Assembly: GCA_938005465.1 (NCBI GenBank)
Contig: CALLNU010000033.1
Coordinates: forward strand, 118,978-182,977
Direction of reading: 5' to 3'
From: an uncultured Collinsella sp.
GTDB taxonomy: Bacteria > Actinomycetota > Coriobacteriia > Coriobacteriales > Coriobacteriaceae
DNA: 64,000 nucleotides
The position numbers and the translations under genes are program-made. Of this stretch, positions 1 through 6,873 are shown piece after piece; the stretch's first letter is position 1, and each line of letters opens with the position of its first letter. Below the pieces are notes generated by a model. That model saw nothing but the letters and a program-made list of their open reading frames with translations. It was not told the origin of the DNA and did not search any database.

Positions 1-2400
1 GCTCTCGGACGGCATGGACTCGATGCCCGCCTGGTAGGTCTTCTTGCTCGACTGGTCGGACAGCTGCACGCTAAAGCCCAGGCGCGTAAAGAACGCGTGC
101 CAGAAGGGGTAGTTCTCGTACATGTTGAGCGCGCGCGGGATGCCGACGGTGCCGCGCGGGGCCTCGTCGGGGCTCAGCACCTCGCGGTTAAAGAGCAGCT
201 CGTTTTTCTTTTTGAAGAGGTTGGGGGCCTCGGTCTTCTGCTTTTTGTGGCCGGCGCCCTTCTCGCAGCGGTTGCCGGTAATGAAGCGCCTGCCGCCGCC
301 AAAGTCGTTAACGGTAAGCTGGCAGTTGTTGGAGCAGCGACCGCAGCGGACATGCTTTTGCGTCACGGTGAGGTGCGCGATGTCCTCGGCAGAAAGAATG
401 GTCGAGGTGCCGTCGGCACCGGCGCGATCGCGGGCGAGCAGGGCCGCACCGTAGGCGCCCATGCAGCCGGCGATGTCGGGGCGCACGGCATGCACGCCGG
501 TGAGCTGCTCAAACGCGCGCAGCGTGGCGTCGGACATAAAGGTGCCGCCCTGGACGATCACCTGGTTGCCGATCTCCTTGGGGTCGCGCAGCTTAATGAC
601 CTTGAATAGGGCATTCTTGATGACGGAATAGGACAGGCCGGCCGCGATGTCGCCCACCGTGGCGCCTTCCTTTTGCGCCTGTTTGACGCGCGAGTTCATA
701 AAGACCGTGCAGCGACTGCCCAAATCGACCGGGGCCTTGGCATGGATGGCGGCATCGGCGAACGCACGCACGTCCATGTTCATAGAGACGGCGAAGCTCT
801 CGATAAAGCTACCGCAACCCGACGAGCAGGCCTCGTTGAGCATGATGTGCTCGATGACGCCGTCCTTGACGCGTAGGCACTTCATGTCCTGGCCGCCGAT
901 GTCCAGAATGAACTCGACGCCGGGCAGGAACGCCTTGGCGCCGCGCAGGTGCGCGACGGTCTCGATCTCGCCGGAGTCGGCCTTGAGGGCCTCGATGAGC
1001 AATGCCTCGCCGTAGCCCGTGGTGGTCACGTGGCCAATGGTGCAGCCGGCGGGAATGTGGTTGTAGAAATCGGCCATGATGACCTTGGCCGTGCCCAGGA
1101 TGTCACCGTTGTTGTTGCCGTACCAGGTGTGCAACAGCTGGCCGTCCTCGCCCACGAGCGCGGCCTTCATGGTGGTGGAACCGGCGTCGATACCGATGAA
1201 CACGCGGCCGGTGTAGCCGTCGAGCTTACCCTTGGGGACGACCTCGGTGTCGTGGCGGCCCTTGAACTCGGCAAAATCCTCGTCGGTGGCAAAGAGCGGA
1301 TCCAGGCGCTCGACCTCGGCACCCTGCGTGTCACCCAAGCTGTCGATGGCCTCGATGAGCTGCGGGAACGTGCTGAGCTTGTTGGACTCGTGCGCCATGG
1401 CGGCGCCGCTCGCCACAAACAGGTGAGCGTTTTGGGGCACAATGCGGTGCTCTTCGTCCAGGTTGAGCGTGAGGTAGAAGCGGTGGCGCAGCTCGGAGAG
1501 GTACTGCAGCGGGCCGCCCAGGAAGGCGACGTTGCCGCGAATGGGACGGCCGCACGCCAGGCCCGAGATGGTCTGGGTCACGACGGCTTGGAAGATGGAG
1601 GCCGCCACGTCCTCGGGGCGGGCGCCCTCGTTGAGCAGCGGCTGGACGTCGGTCTTGGCAAAAACGCCGCAGCGGCTGGCGATGGGATAGATGGTGGTGG
1701 CGTTGGCCGCGAGTTCGTTAAGGCCGCTGGCGTCGGTGTGCAGCAGGGTTGCCATCTGGTCGATGAACGCGCCCGTACCGCCGGCACAGGTGCCGTTCAT
1801 GCGCTGCTCGATGCCGTTGTCGAAGTAGATGATCTTGGCGTCCTCGCCGCCCAGCTCGATGGCGACATCGGTGGCCGGGATGAGGGTCTCGACAGCGCGC
1901 TTGCTGGCGATGACCTCCTGGACAAACTCCAGGTCGAGCCACTGGGACAGCAGCAGGCCGCCCGAGCCGGTAATGGCGCAGGTCATCTGGGCCGTCGGCA
2001 GCACGGTCGCAGCGCCCTCGAACAGGTCGCGGGCGCAGGCGCGGACGTCGGTGTGGTGGCGCTGGTACTTGGCGTAGACGATCTGGTTGTCGTCGTTGAG
2101 GACGGCAAGTTTAACGGTGGTGGAGCCCACGTCGATGCCCAGGTGCAGGTTGCCGCGGGCGTTCTCGGGGTTGAAGATCGCGCCTTCGGGGGCCTGGCCG
2201 GCGGCTACGGGCTCGGTGGCGGTGGCGGGCTCGCTAGCGACGGACGTCTCCCCTGCCGCGTTCTTGGCATCGGCAACTGCCTCGGCAACTTTCTCGGCAG
2301 CCGCGGTCGCGGCCTTCTGCGCGGCGTCCACCACGGCGGGCGCGGCCTCGCGTGCAGCAGCGACCATGCGGTCCTTGATGCCCTCGACGAGTTTGCTCAT
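1..2400 (-). CDS. BadF/BcrA-type 2-hydroxyacyl-CoA dehydratase activase (partial, C-terminus off window)
   Basis: The reading frame is open from the ATG at 2400 to the window edge, giving about 800 codons; the C-terminal part is missing. Residues 1-82 are an Ala-rich, charged, probably helical extension. Two actin-fold BcrAD_BadFG ATPase domains follow, opening with GIDVGSTTVK (about residue 88) and GIDAGSTTMK (about 402). A cysteine cluster (RCGRCSNNC, about 685) precedes the start of a DUF2229-like region (GIPRALNMYENYPFW). Family knowledge: such large tandem proteins combine the ATP-driven Fe-S activator with regions related to 2-hydroxyacyl-CoA dehydratase subunits; the substrate is usually unknown. 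The RBS GAGGAG lies just upstream. It follows the TetR gene by 11 nt, so the two are probably co-transcribed. Family call is secure; substrate is not assigned. Confidence 0.9.
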   Translation of the reverse strand, partial: MSKLVEGIKDRMVAAAREAAPAVVDAAQKAATAAAEKVAEAVADAKNAAGETSVASEPATATEPVAAGQAPEGAIFNPENARGNLHLGIDVGSTTVKLAVLNDDNQIVYAKYQRHHTDVRACARDLFEGAATVLPTAQMTCAITGSGGLLLSQWLDLEFVQEVIASKRAVETLIPATDVAIELGGEDAKIIYFDNGIEQRMNGTCAGGTGAFIDQMATLLHTDASGLNELAANATTIYPIASRCGVFAKTDVQPLLNEGARPEDVAASIFQAVVTQTISGLACGRPIRGNVAFLGGPLQYLSELRHRFYLTLNLDEEHRIVPQNAHLFVASGAAMAHESNKLSTFPQLIEAIDSLGDTQGAEVERLDPLFATDEDFAEFKGRHDTEVVPKGKLDGYTGRVFIGIDAGSTTMKAALVGEDGQLLHTWYGNNNGDILGTAKVIMADFYNHIPAGCTIGHVTTTGYGEALLIEALKADSGEIETVAHLRGAKAFLPGVEFILDIGGQDMKCLRVKDGVIEHIMLNEACSSGCGSFIESFAVSMNMDVRAFADAAIHAKAPVDLGSRCTVFMNSRVKQAQKEGATVGDIAAGLSYSVIKNALFKVIKLRDPKEIGNQVIVQGGTFMSDATLRAFEQLTGVHAVRPDIAGCMGAYGAALLARDRAGADGTSTILSAEDIAHLTVTQKHVRCGRCSNNCQLTVNDFGGGRRFITGNRCEKGAGHKKQKTEAPNLFKKKNELLFNREVLSPDEAPRGTVGIPRALNMYENYPFWHAFFTRLGFSVQLSDQSSKKTYQAGIESMPSES

Positions 2401-2411
2401 TGTCTCTCCTC

Positions 2412-3122
2412 TTAGTTGTTGGACTCGACGGTTGCGGCGGTGTCGGCCGCGTCCTCGAGCTGCAGGTTCAATAGCTTCATGCCGTATTCCGGCACGTTGA
2501 TATCGATGGGTTGGCCATACAGGTCACCAGGGCGCACAAAAGCGAGCACCGTCATAATGCGCGCCATGGCCTCGGGCGATTCGATGAGCCCACGCTCAAA
2601 CCAGCGCTGAATCATGCCGACCTCGGCGCTCACGACGTAGGTGACGTAGTAGTCAAAGAACGTGCCCAGCGCCAGGCCCAAAATGCCCGTCTGCGCACGC
2701 GGCACCACGGCCTCACGAGCGGTGTCGATGATCCTTTTAATGAAGGCCTGGTCGCCGCCCGGACCCAGCAGCGCACCGATTAAGTCGCGGTTGGCCGCAA
2801 GATAACGCAGCAGCTCAACCGAACCGGGCGCCGGCTCGAGCTCATCGATGTTGTGATAGAGGTCGGGCAGCTGAGCTGCGGTGATGAGCTCAATGCGCTC
2901 ACGGATCTCGGCCAGCAAGCCATCCTCGATTTGATTGATAAAGTCGGGAATATCGCGGTAGTGCGAATAGAACGTGCGGCGCGTAAGGCCGGCGCGCTCG
3001 GTGAGCGACGCGACATTAATGCGCGAAAGGTCGCCGCTTTCGGCAAGCTCGCTGGCAAGTGCCTGGCGAAGGGCACGCTGCGAGCGAAGGGACCGGCGAT
3101 CGCATTTCTCGAGCTGGGACAA
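2412..3122 (-). CDS. TetR/AcrR-family transcriptional regulator
   Basis: This 236-residue protein has an N-terminal helix-turn-helix (about residues 35-65, with LTERAGLTRRTFYSHYRD, the classic TetR recognition helix and tyrosine pair) and a long helical C-terminal ligand/dimer region with a hydrophobic stretch (GILGLALGTFFDYYVTYVV). It lies 11 nt upstream of the activase gene on the same strand, so it probably controls that gene and itself. A cluster of TGTGC/GCACA half-sites sits immediately upstream (3145-3188). The effector is unknown; an acyl-CoA or hydroxy acid would fit the neighbour, but that is inference. Confidence 0.88.
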   Translation of the reverse strand: MSQLEKCDRRSLRSQRALRQALASELAESGDLSRINVASLTERAGLTRRTFYSHYRDIPDFINQIEDGLLAEIRERIELITAAQLPDLYHNIDELEPAPGSVELLRYLAANRDLIGALLGPGGDQAFIKRIIDTAREAVVPRAQTGILGLALGTFFDYYVTYVVSAEVGMIQRWFERGLIESPEAMARIMTVLAFVRPGDLYGQPIDINVPEYGMKLLNLQLEDAADTAATVESNN

Positions 3123-3144
3123 GCGTCCTCCTTGTTACTCAACC

Positions 3145-3188
3145 TGTGCGCTATTGCACAGTGCGAGTATTATTGCACACCGTGTGCA
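3145..3188 (-). promoter_or_regulatory. candidate TetR operator cluster
   Basis: Upstream of the TetR start are several facing half-sites: TGTGC (3145-3149) facing GCACA (3156-3160), GCAC-A-GTGC (3156-3164), and a perfect palindrome TGCACAC-C-GTGTGCA (3174-3188). Arrays of this kind directly upstream of a tetR gene usually serve autoregulation; binding is inferred. Confidence 0.5.
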
Positions 3189-3214
3189 TCAACACGTAAA
3201 GGCAATATTTTGGA

Positions 3215-3243
3215 TGTGACAAAGGGACAGTCCCTTTGTCACA
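3215..3243. repeat. perfect hairpin with GGGACAG core, copy 1
   Basis: Arms of 13 bp (TGTGACAAAGGGA / TCCCTTTGTCACA) surround a 3-nt CAG centre. A near-identical inverted copy occurs at 3940-3968, and similarity continues beyond the hairpin (a GGCTTTTGG segment), so both look like copies of a longer intergenic element. Confidence 0.75.
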
Positions 3244-3359
3244 ACCCACCTGGCTTTTGGAGCGGCATTACCGATTGTCCAAAATGTCATTCGTGGGTAG
3301 AATAATGTCGACGGCAGCCCAAGTTCTGCAAAGCTGGGCAGCGCCGTTGTTTGCATTAG

Positions 3360-3388
3360 GGGGTCAACGCCTTAGCGGCGGCGACCCC
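3360..3388. terminator. bidirectional hairpin overlapping the small ORF stop
   Basis: GGGGTC (3360-3365) pairs with GACCCC (3383-3388), and an inner CGCC/GGCG pair extends the stem. It overlaps the stop codon of the minus-strand 41-codon ORF and could end that transcript or an antisense one. There is no strong T tract. Confidence 0.4.
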
Positions 3389-3497
3389 TTCTGTTGCGCT
3401 TCGAACGCTGCTTGAGTGCCTCGGAAAGGCCGACAAGCGCCGTGAAGAACGAGACCAAAGCGGTCAGAAGTCTCACGAAATCAATCAAATCGGTCAT
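3372..3497 (-). CDS. 41-residue holin-like / type I toxin-like peptide (candidate)
   Basis: A short reading frame with a strong RBS (GGGAGGTGATGCCC before ATG). The product starts MTDLIDFVRLL, has one hydrophobic segment (LLTALVSFFTALVGL, residues 10-24) and ends in a strongly basic tail (KQRSKRNRRGRRR). A short length, one membrane helix and a basic end are what small holin-like and Fst/TxpA-type type I toxins look like. Hairpins flank it on both sides. No homologue can be confirmed here, and an antisense antitoxin RNA is only a possibility. Confidence 0.55.
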   Translation of the reverse strand: MTDLIDFVRLLTALVSFFTALVGLSEALKQRSKRNRRGRRR

Positions 3498-3617
3498 GGG
3501 CATCACCTCCCATCAGATGGAGGGCGTTGCCCGGCACATGGAACTGCCGCCAACGATACCGATTCTATCAAAACTTAGTTATATATACGAATATTTGTTC
3601 GTATTTCAGAAGATCGT

Positions 3618-3662
3618 AGCTCGGGCACGGCGAAGGAACAGTTCCTTTGCCGTGCCCGAGCT
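3618..3662. repeat. long intergenic palindrome with GGAACAGTTCC core
   Basis: A 45-nt inverted repeat: left arm AGCTCGGGCACGGCGAAGGA, right arm complementary with one G-T type mismatch. The centre GGAACAGTTCC resembles the GGGACAGTCCC centre of the hairpin at 3215-3243. There is no T tract, so it is not a standard terminator. Confidence 0.7.
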
Positions 3663-3686
3663 TGTCGCCGAACTGCCACCTACATT

Positions 3687-3885
3687 TTTCGAGTTATTCG
3701 GCCACGCTGCTAGTTCTGTATAAATGCACCGCCGGGATTATCTGAGGGTTTTTGTCCTTATTTGAGCGCATACATGCCCATTTGCGCACTTACGACACCG
3801 AATCAAACACCATTAGAGGTATGAATGTTCCCGAGAGGGCATCTTTAGCCATTTAACGACCTCCGACAGGCCGAATAACTCGAAA
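3687..3885. repeat. inverted repeat pair flanking about 165 bp of non-coding DNA
   Basis: TTTCGAGTTATTCGGCC (3687-3703) and its perfect reverse complement (3869-3885) enclose non-coding DNA; weaker pairing (GCCACC/GGTGGC) extends outward. A 20-codon ORF (complement 3790-3852) with a GGAGG sequence lies inside, but it may only be part of the repeat. No other gene was seen between TetR and the HAD phosphatase apart from the small peptide at 3372-3497. Confidence 0.6.
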
Positions 3886-3939
3886 TTTGTTGGTGGCGAA
3901 AGCGAGACAGTCCTATACGCCAAAAGCCGGCATCTCCCA

Positions 3940-3968
3940 TGTGACAGAGGGGCTGTCCCTTTGTCACA
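3940..3968. repeat. hairpin with GGGACAG-like core, copy 2 (inverted)
   Basis: TGTGACAGAGGG and CCCTTTGTCACA pair with one mismatch around GCTGT. It is an inverted copy of 3215-3243 and abuts the stop codon of the HAD phosphatase, for which it may act as a 3' hairpin. Confidence 0.7.
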
Positions 3969-4832
3969 TTATTCGATGACGGTGCGGGAGTTTTGCTTGC
4001 GCATGGTGGCGAGCATGTGTTTGGGGACGGTGTGGACCATGCAGCTGCCGATGGTCGCGCTCGCGGCGGCCTTGGCTGCATCGCTTGCGTTTTTGGTCGC
4101 GTAGCTGTGGCGGAAACGCTTGAGCATGGCAATGTCGTTGCCGCCGTCGCCGTAGACCGCGACCTCGTCCTCGGCAATACCGTAGTAACCCGCCAGCCAG
4201 GCCACGCTCTCGCCCTTGTTGCACGCTACGTCCGTAATCTCAAACATCACCGGGTCAAACGGCGCGTTGACCACGCGGTCCGAGCGCTCGACCAAATACG
4301 CCTTAAGGTCGCGCTCCAGCTCGGGCGAGGTCACGCGGCAGTTGATCTTGCACACATCGTGGCGCAGAATGTCACCGATCGATTGGTCGAAATATTGTTC
4401 CTCGTGATACCCGCCACGTGCACGCATGCCACGCATCACGATACGCTTGATAGGGCTGTCCTTTTTAAAGCCCGCCTGATGCATCTCGAACGAGCCGCTC
4501 GAGAACATGCCATCGGGCGTGGAGCAATCAAAGCAAATGTCCGGAAACTCCTTGAGCAGTTCCTCGGTGATCTGCGGGTCAATGGTCCAGGTTTTGAGCA
4601 CCTCGCCATGACTGTCGCGCACGATGGATCCATTGGAGCAGCAGGCGTCAAGCGCCAGGCCCGTAAAGCCATGCTCGCCGATCGGCAGCGTCGAGCGTCC
4701 GGTCGCGGGAACCACATGCAGGCCAGCTTCGGTCAGCTCGCGAATGGCACGGCGGATGGTCCCATCCGCCTCATGCAGGGCGTTCAGCAGCGTTCCGTCT
4801 AAGTCACTCGCAAACATCTTGATCATGGGCAT
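3969..4832 (-). CDS. Cof-type HAD-superfamily phosphatase
   Basis: A 287-residue protein with all four HAD motifs: DLDGT (Asp10 nucleophile, Asp12 acid), ATGRS (motif II), a conserved lysine region (CNKGESVAWL) and GDGGNDIAML (motif IV). The large C2B-type cap between motifs II and III is typical of the Cof/YbjI group, which dephosphorylates sugar phosphates, FMN or related metabolites; substrate cannot be predicted. Two in-frame ATGs six bases apart compete: GGAGAG is too close to the first (4832) and better spaced for the second (4826). The gene stands alone between a hairpin repeat and a terminator-like stem. Confidence 0.88.
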   Translation of the reverse strand: MPMIKMFASDLDGTLLNALHEADGTIRRAIRELTEAGLHVVPATGRSTLPIGEHGFTGLALDACCSNGSIVRDSHGEVLKTWTIDPQITEELLKEFPDICFDCSTPDGMFSSGSFEMHQAGFKKDSPIKRIVMRGMRARGGYHEEQYFDQSIGDILRHDVCKINCRVTSPELERDLKAYLVERSDRVVNAPFDPVMFEITDVACNKGESVAWLAGYYGIAEDEVAVYGDGGNDIAMLKRFRHSYATKNASDAAKAAASATIGSCMVHTVPKHMLATMRKQNSRTVIE

Positions 4833-4867
4833 GCCTCTCCTTCGTCTGCACGATATTGTAGACGAGA

Positions 4868-4897
4868 ACGGGCGTGCCCCAAGAGAGGCACGCCCGT
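4868..4897 (-). terminator. GC-rich hairpin downstream of the glnB remnant
   Basis: ACGGGCGTGCC (4868-4878) pairs perfectly with GGCACGCCCGT (4887-4897). On the minus strand it follows the glnB remnant and precedes the HAD gene, and is followed by a weak T-containing stretch. Probably the old terminator of glnB. Confidence 0.55.
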
Positions 4898-4913
4898 CAG
4901 GCGAAAGATTGTC

Positions 4914-5009
4914 CTACACCGCGGCGGGGCCGTGTTCGCCGGTGCGGATACGGATAACTTCCTCGACCGGCTCGACCCAGATCGTGCCATCTCCAACGGC
5001 GCCGCAATC
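4914..5009 (-). pseudogene. C-terminal remnant of a PII signal protein (glnB-like)
   Basis: The minus-strand frame ending at a TAG (4914-4916) encodes VGDGTIWVEPVEEVIRIRTG plus EHGPAAV, which matches the last 27 or so residues of PII proteins (the GDGKIFV...VIRIRTGE block). Upstream of DCGAVGDG the sequence no longer resembles PII: the T-loop and the rest of the about 112-residue protein are absent. This is therefore a decayed fragment, not a functional regulator. A terminator-like hairpin follows it. Recognition is from the conserved C-terminal block only. Confidence 0.72.
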
Positions 5010-5086
5010 TTGGAAACGGCGCGGCAACGGGCGCGAAACGAACGGGAAATACGCGAGCAAGGGAGCCGTGAGCGCGCCCATCCCGG

Positions 5087-6106
5087 CTAGCGCCGAAACA
5101 GCTCGTGGGCGCGGTCGCGGAGATTAGTTGCTCGAATGACACCTTCGTAGCGATTGATGCGCAGACGCGGGAAGGCATTGAAAAAGCGTAGGTCGCGGCG
5201 GCTGAGTGACACGCTCGGCACCGGACGGCTCATACGCTTGCCGGCAAGGCGACGACTGAGCGACGGACGCGGCATGCTCGGCGCGGCATCGGCCACGCGG
5301 CGGGCAGCGAGCGCCAGGCCGCGAGCACCATCCGAGATAAACGTCGGCATCGAAGCCTTCTCACGAAGGGCATCGAGCGTCGCGTCGCCCAGCTCGGCCA
5401 GCCACGCGTTAACGGCACGGCTGCGGATATGCGTCTGTGCCACCGAGTCGATCGCCGAATCGGGAATACGTTCGAGCATGGAGTCGGACGCATCGGCAAG
5501 CGACTCGTTGATGCGGTCGGCAAGGTCGGCGCGCACGCGCTCCAGCTGATCGGACAGACGCCGCCAGCTCGCCAACGAGCACACTGCGTCGACCATCATC
5601 GCGACCGCGACGATAAAGGCGGACAACCGCACAATCAGCACCGGCAGATAGCCAAGCAGCCCCAGCAATGCCGGCTCCACTAAACGGCAAATGCACAGCG
5701 CACCCAGGCCAAACGCGCAGGCCCAGTACAGGCAGATGCGCCCGTGCAGGTTAAACGGCAGGTGCGAATAGTCCCAAAAGCGAGCGCCCGTTGTTTTTTC
5801 CAACAGCACGCCCACGCTGTACTCAATCACGCTGCATACGAGCGCTGCAGCGACAAACTGGCTCGACGCATCCGGAATCCCGCGCAGCAAAAGCCAGCAG
5901 GCAATGCCGCCCGCGCCATAGATGGGGCAACACGGTCCCAGCAAAAAGCCGCTGTTGGCAAAGCGTCCGTGGTTGAGCATGGCGCAGACCGTCGATTCCC
6001 ATGCCCAGCCGCAAAACCCGTAGAAGACGAACGAGAGCACCAGTGCCGAAAGCGGACAGGCGGCAAGCGTCGCGCCGTCAAATGCCATGTCGATCGCGGT
6101 CCCCAC
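5087..6106 (-). CDS. CmpB-like multi-pass membrane protein (putative ABC-transporter type IV family)
   Basis: A 339-residue membrane protein with about five to six N-terminal hydrophobic segments (residues about 18-180) including GFCGWAWESTVCAM, GFLLGPCCPIYGAG and WDYSHLPFNLHGRICL, which are hallmark motifs of the PF06541 family often labelled 'putative ABC transporter type IV'. The last 150 residues are soluble, charged and helical. No ATPase partner lies beside it and the family's function is unresolved. It starts 3 nt after the stop of the HD protein, so the two are almost certainly co-translated. Confidence 0.8.
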   Translation of the reverse strand: MGTAIDMAFDGATLAACPLSALVLSFVFYGFCGWAWESTVCAMLNHGRFANSGFLLGPCCPIYGAGGIACWLLLRGIPDASSQFVAAALVCSVIEYSVGVLLEKTTGARFWDYSHLPFNLHGRICLYWACAFGLGALCICRLVEPALLGLLGYLPVLIVRLSAFIVAVAMMVDAVCSLASWRRLSDQLERVRADLADRINESLADASDSMLERIPDSAIDSVAQTHIRSRAVNAWLAELGDATLDALREKASMPTFISDGARGLALAARRVADAAPSMPRPSLSRRLAGKRMSRPVPSVSLSRRDLRFFNAFPRLRINRYEGVIRATNLRDRAHELFRR

Positions 6107-6109
6107 CGT

Positions 6110-6646
6110 CTACCCTCTCTTCTTTTCGCTCGATTCGCTGTTCACGCCATCGTCAGCCTCGTCCTTGTGCCGCAGACGGCCGGCGACTGTCTCGCGCAGA
6201 GCACACCATTTATCTGCCAGGCATACAATCCATGCCTCACGACACGTCGGCGGCACCGGCACCAGCGGAAACATATGCCGCACGATAATGTTCCGCTCGC
6301 GCGACGTCAGCTCAAAATCTTCCTCCGCACGTGCTAGGGCAAAAAACGGGTGGCGAAAGCCATGCAGCCGATGGCTTGGGTCGGGATCGTGCCAGTCATA
6401 GAGAAAGTAATCGTGCAGCAGGGCCCCGCGCAGCAACGAGGCGCGGTCGACCGAGACACCGACGCGGCCCAGGCGCTCGGCAAAGGACAGGCTTGCCCGT
6501 GCCACCGAGGTCACATGTGCATAGACCGTCACGTCGCCATGCTGGATAAACTCGCGCGTCAGGTCCAAGCGGCCCGCCTGGGCGAGCTGGCGGGCGGCAT
6601 CGTCGACCTCGTGCGCGATTTTCTCGGCACGAACGGCATCGGACAT
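6110..6646 (-). CDS. HD-domain protein
   Basis: The 178-residue product contains an HD metal-dependent phosphohydrolase core: LLRGALLHDYFLYDWHD supplies the H..HD pair, HGFRHP and IIVRHMFP further histidines, and IVCLADKWCAL the last Asp. I chose the ATG at 6646 because GGAAGGAGG stands 4 nt upstream; an upstream in-frame ATG (6691) lacks a site. Similar small HD proteins are annotated as HDIG/YedJ-like phosphohydrolases of unknown substrate. It is the first gene of a two-gene unit with the CmpB-like protein. Confidence 0.85.
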   Translation of the reverse strand: MSDAVRAEKIAHEVDDAARQLAQAGRLDLTREFIQHGDVTVYAHVTSVARASLSFAERLGRVGVSVDRASLLRGALLHDYFLYDWHDPDPSHRLHGFRHPFFALARAEEDFELTSRERNIIVRHMFPLVPVPPTCREAWIVCLADKWCALRETVAGRLRHKDEADDGVNSESSEKKRG

Positions 6647-6873
6647 GCTGCCTCCTTCCAGCGGCTCACGGCGGCAAGCCACGGCCTGCACGTATTGAAA
6701 AAATCATCATCGAATCTATCAGTATGGCATCGGACAAAACGTTTTGCCCCACCAGTTGTCGAATTACCGCGCCGCCGTCACATATCAAACGCCAAAATGT
6801 GCGAGACTGTCTTGTGCAATTGTGTCGGCCGAGGGAGCGCCGGCGCTCGATTCGCATGGAGTAACCCACAACG

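Noticed and set aside
949..2415. 488-codon plus-strand reading frame
   Set aside because: Lies exactly antisense to the activase; low-complexity Gly/Val/Asp composition produced by GC-rich third positions, no RBS and no family motifs.
3790..3852. 20-codon minus-strand ORF with GGAGG upstream
   Set aside because: Too short to support as a gene and located inside an inverted-repeat element; kept only as a note.
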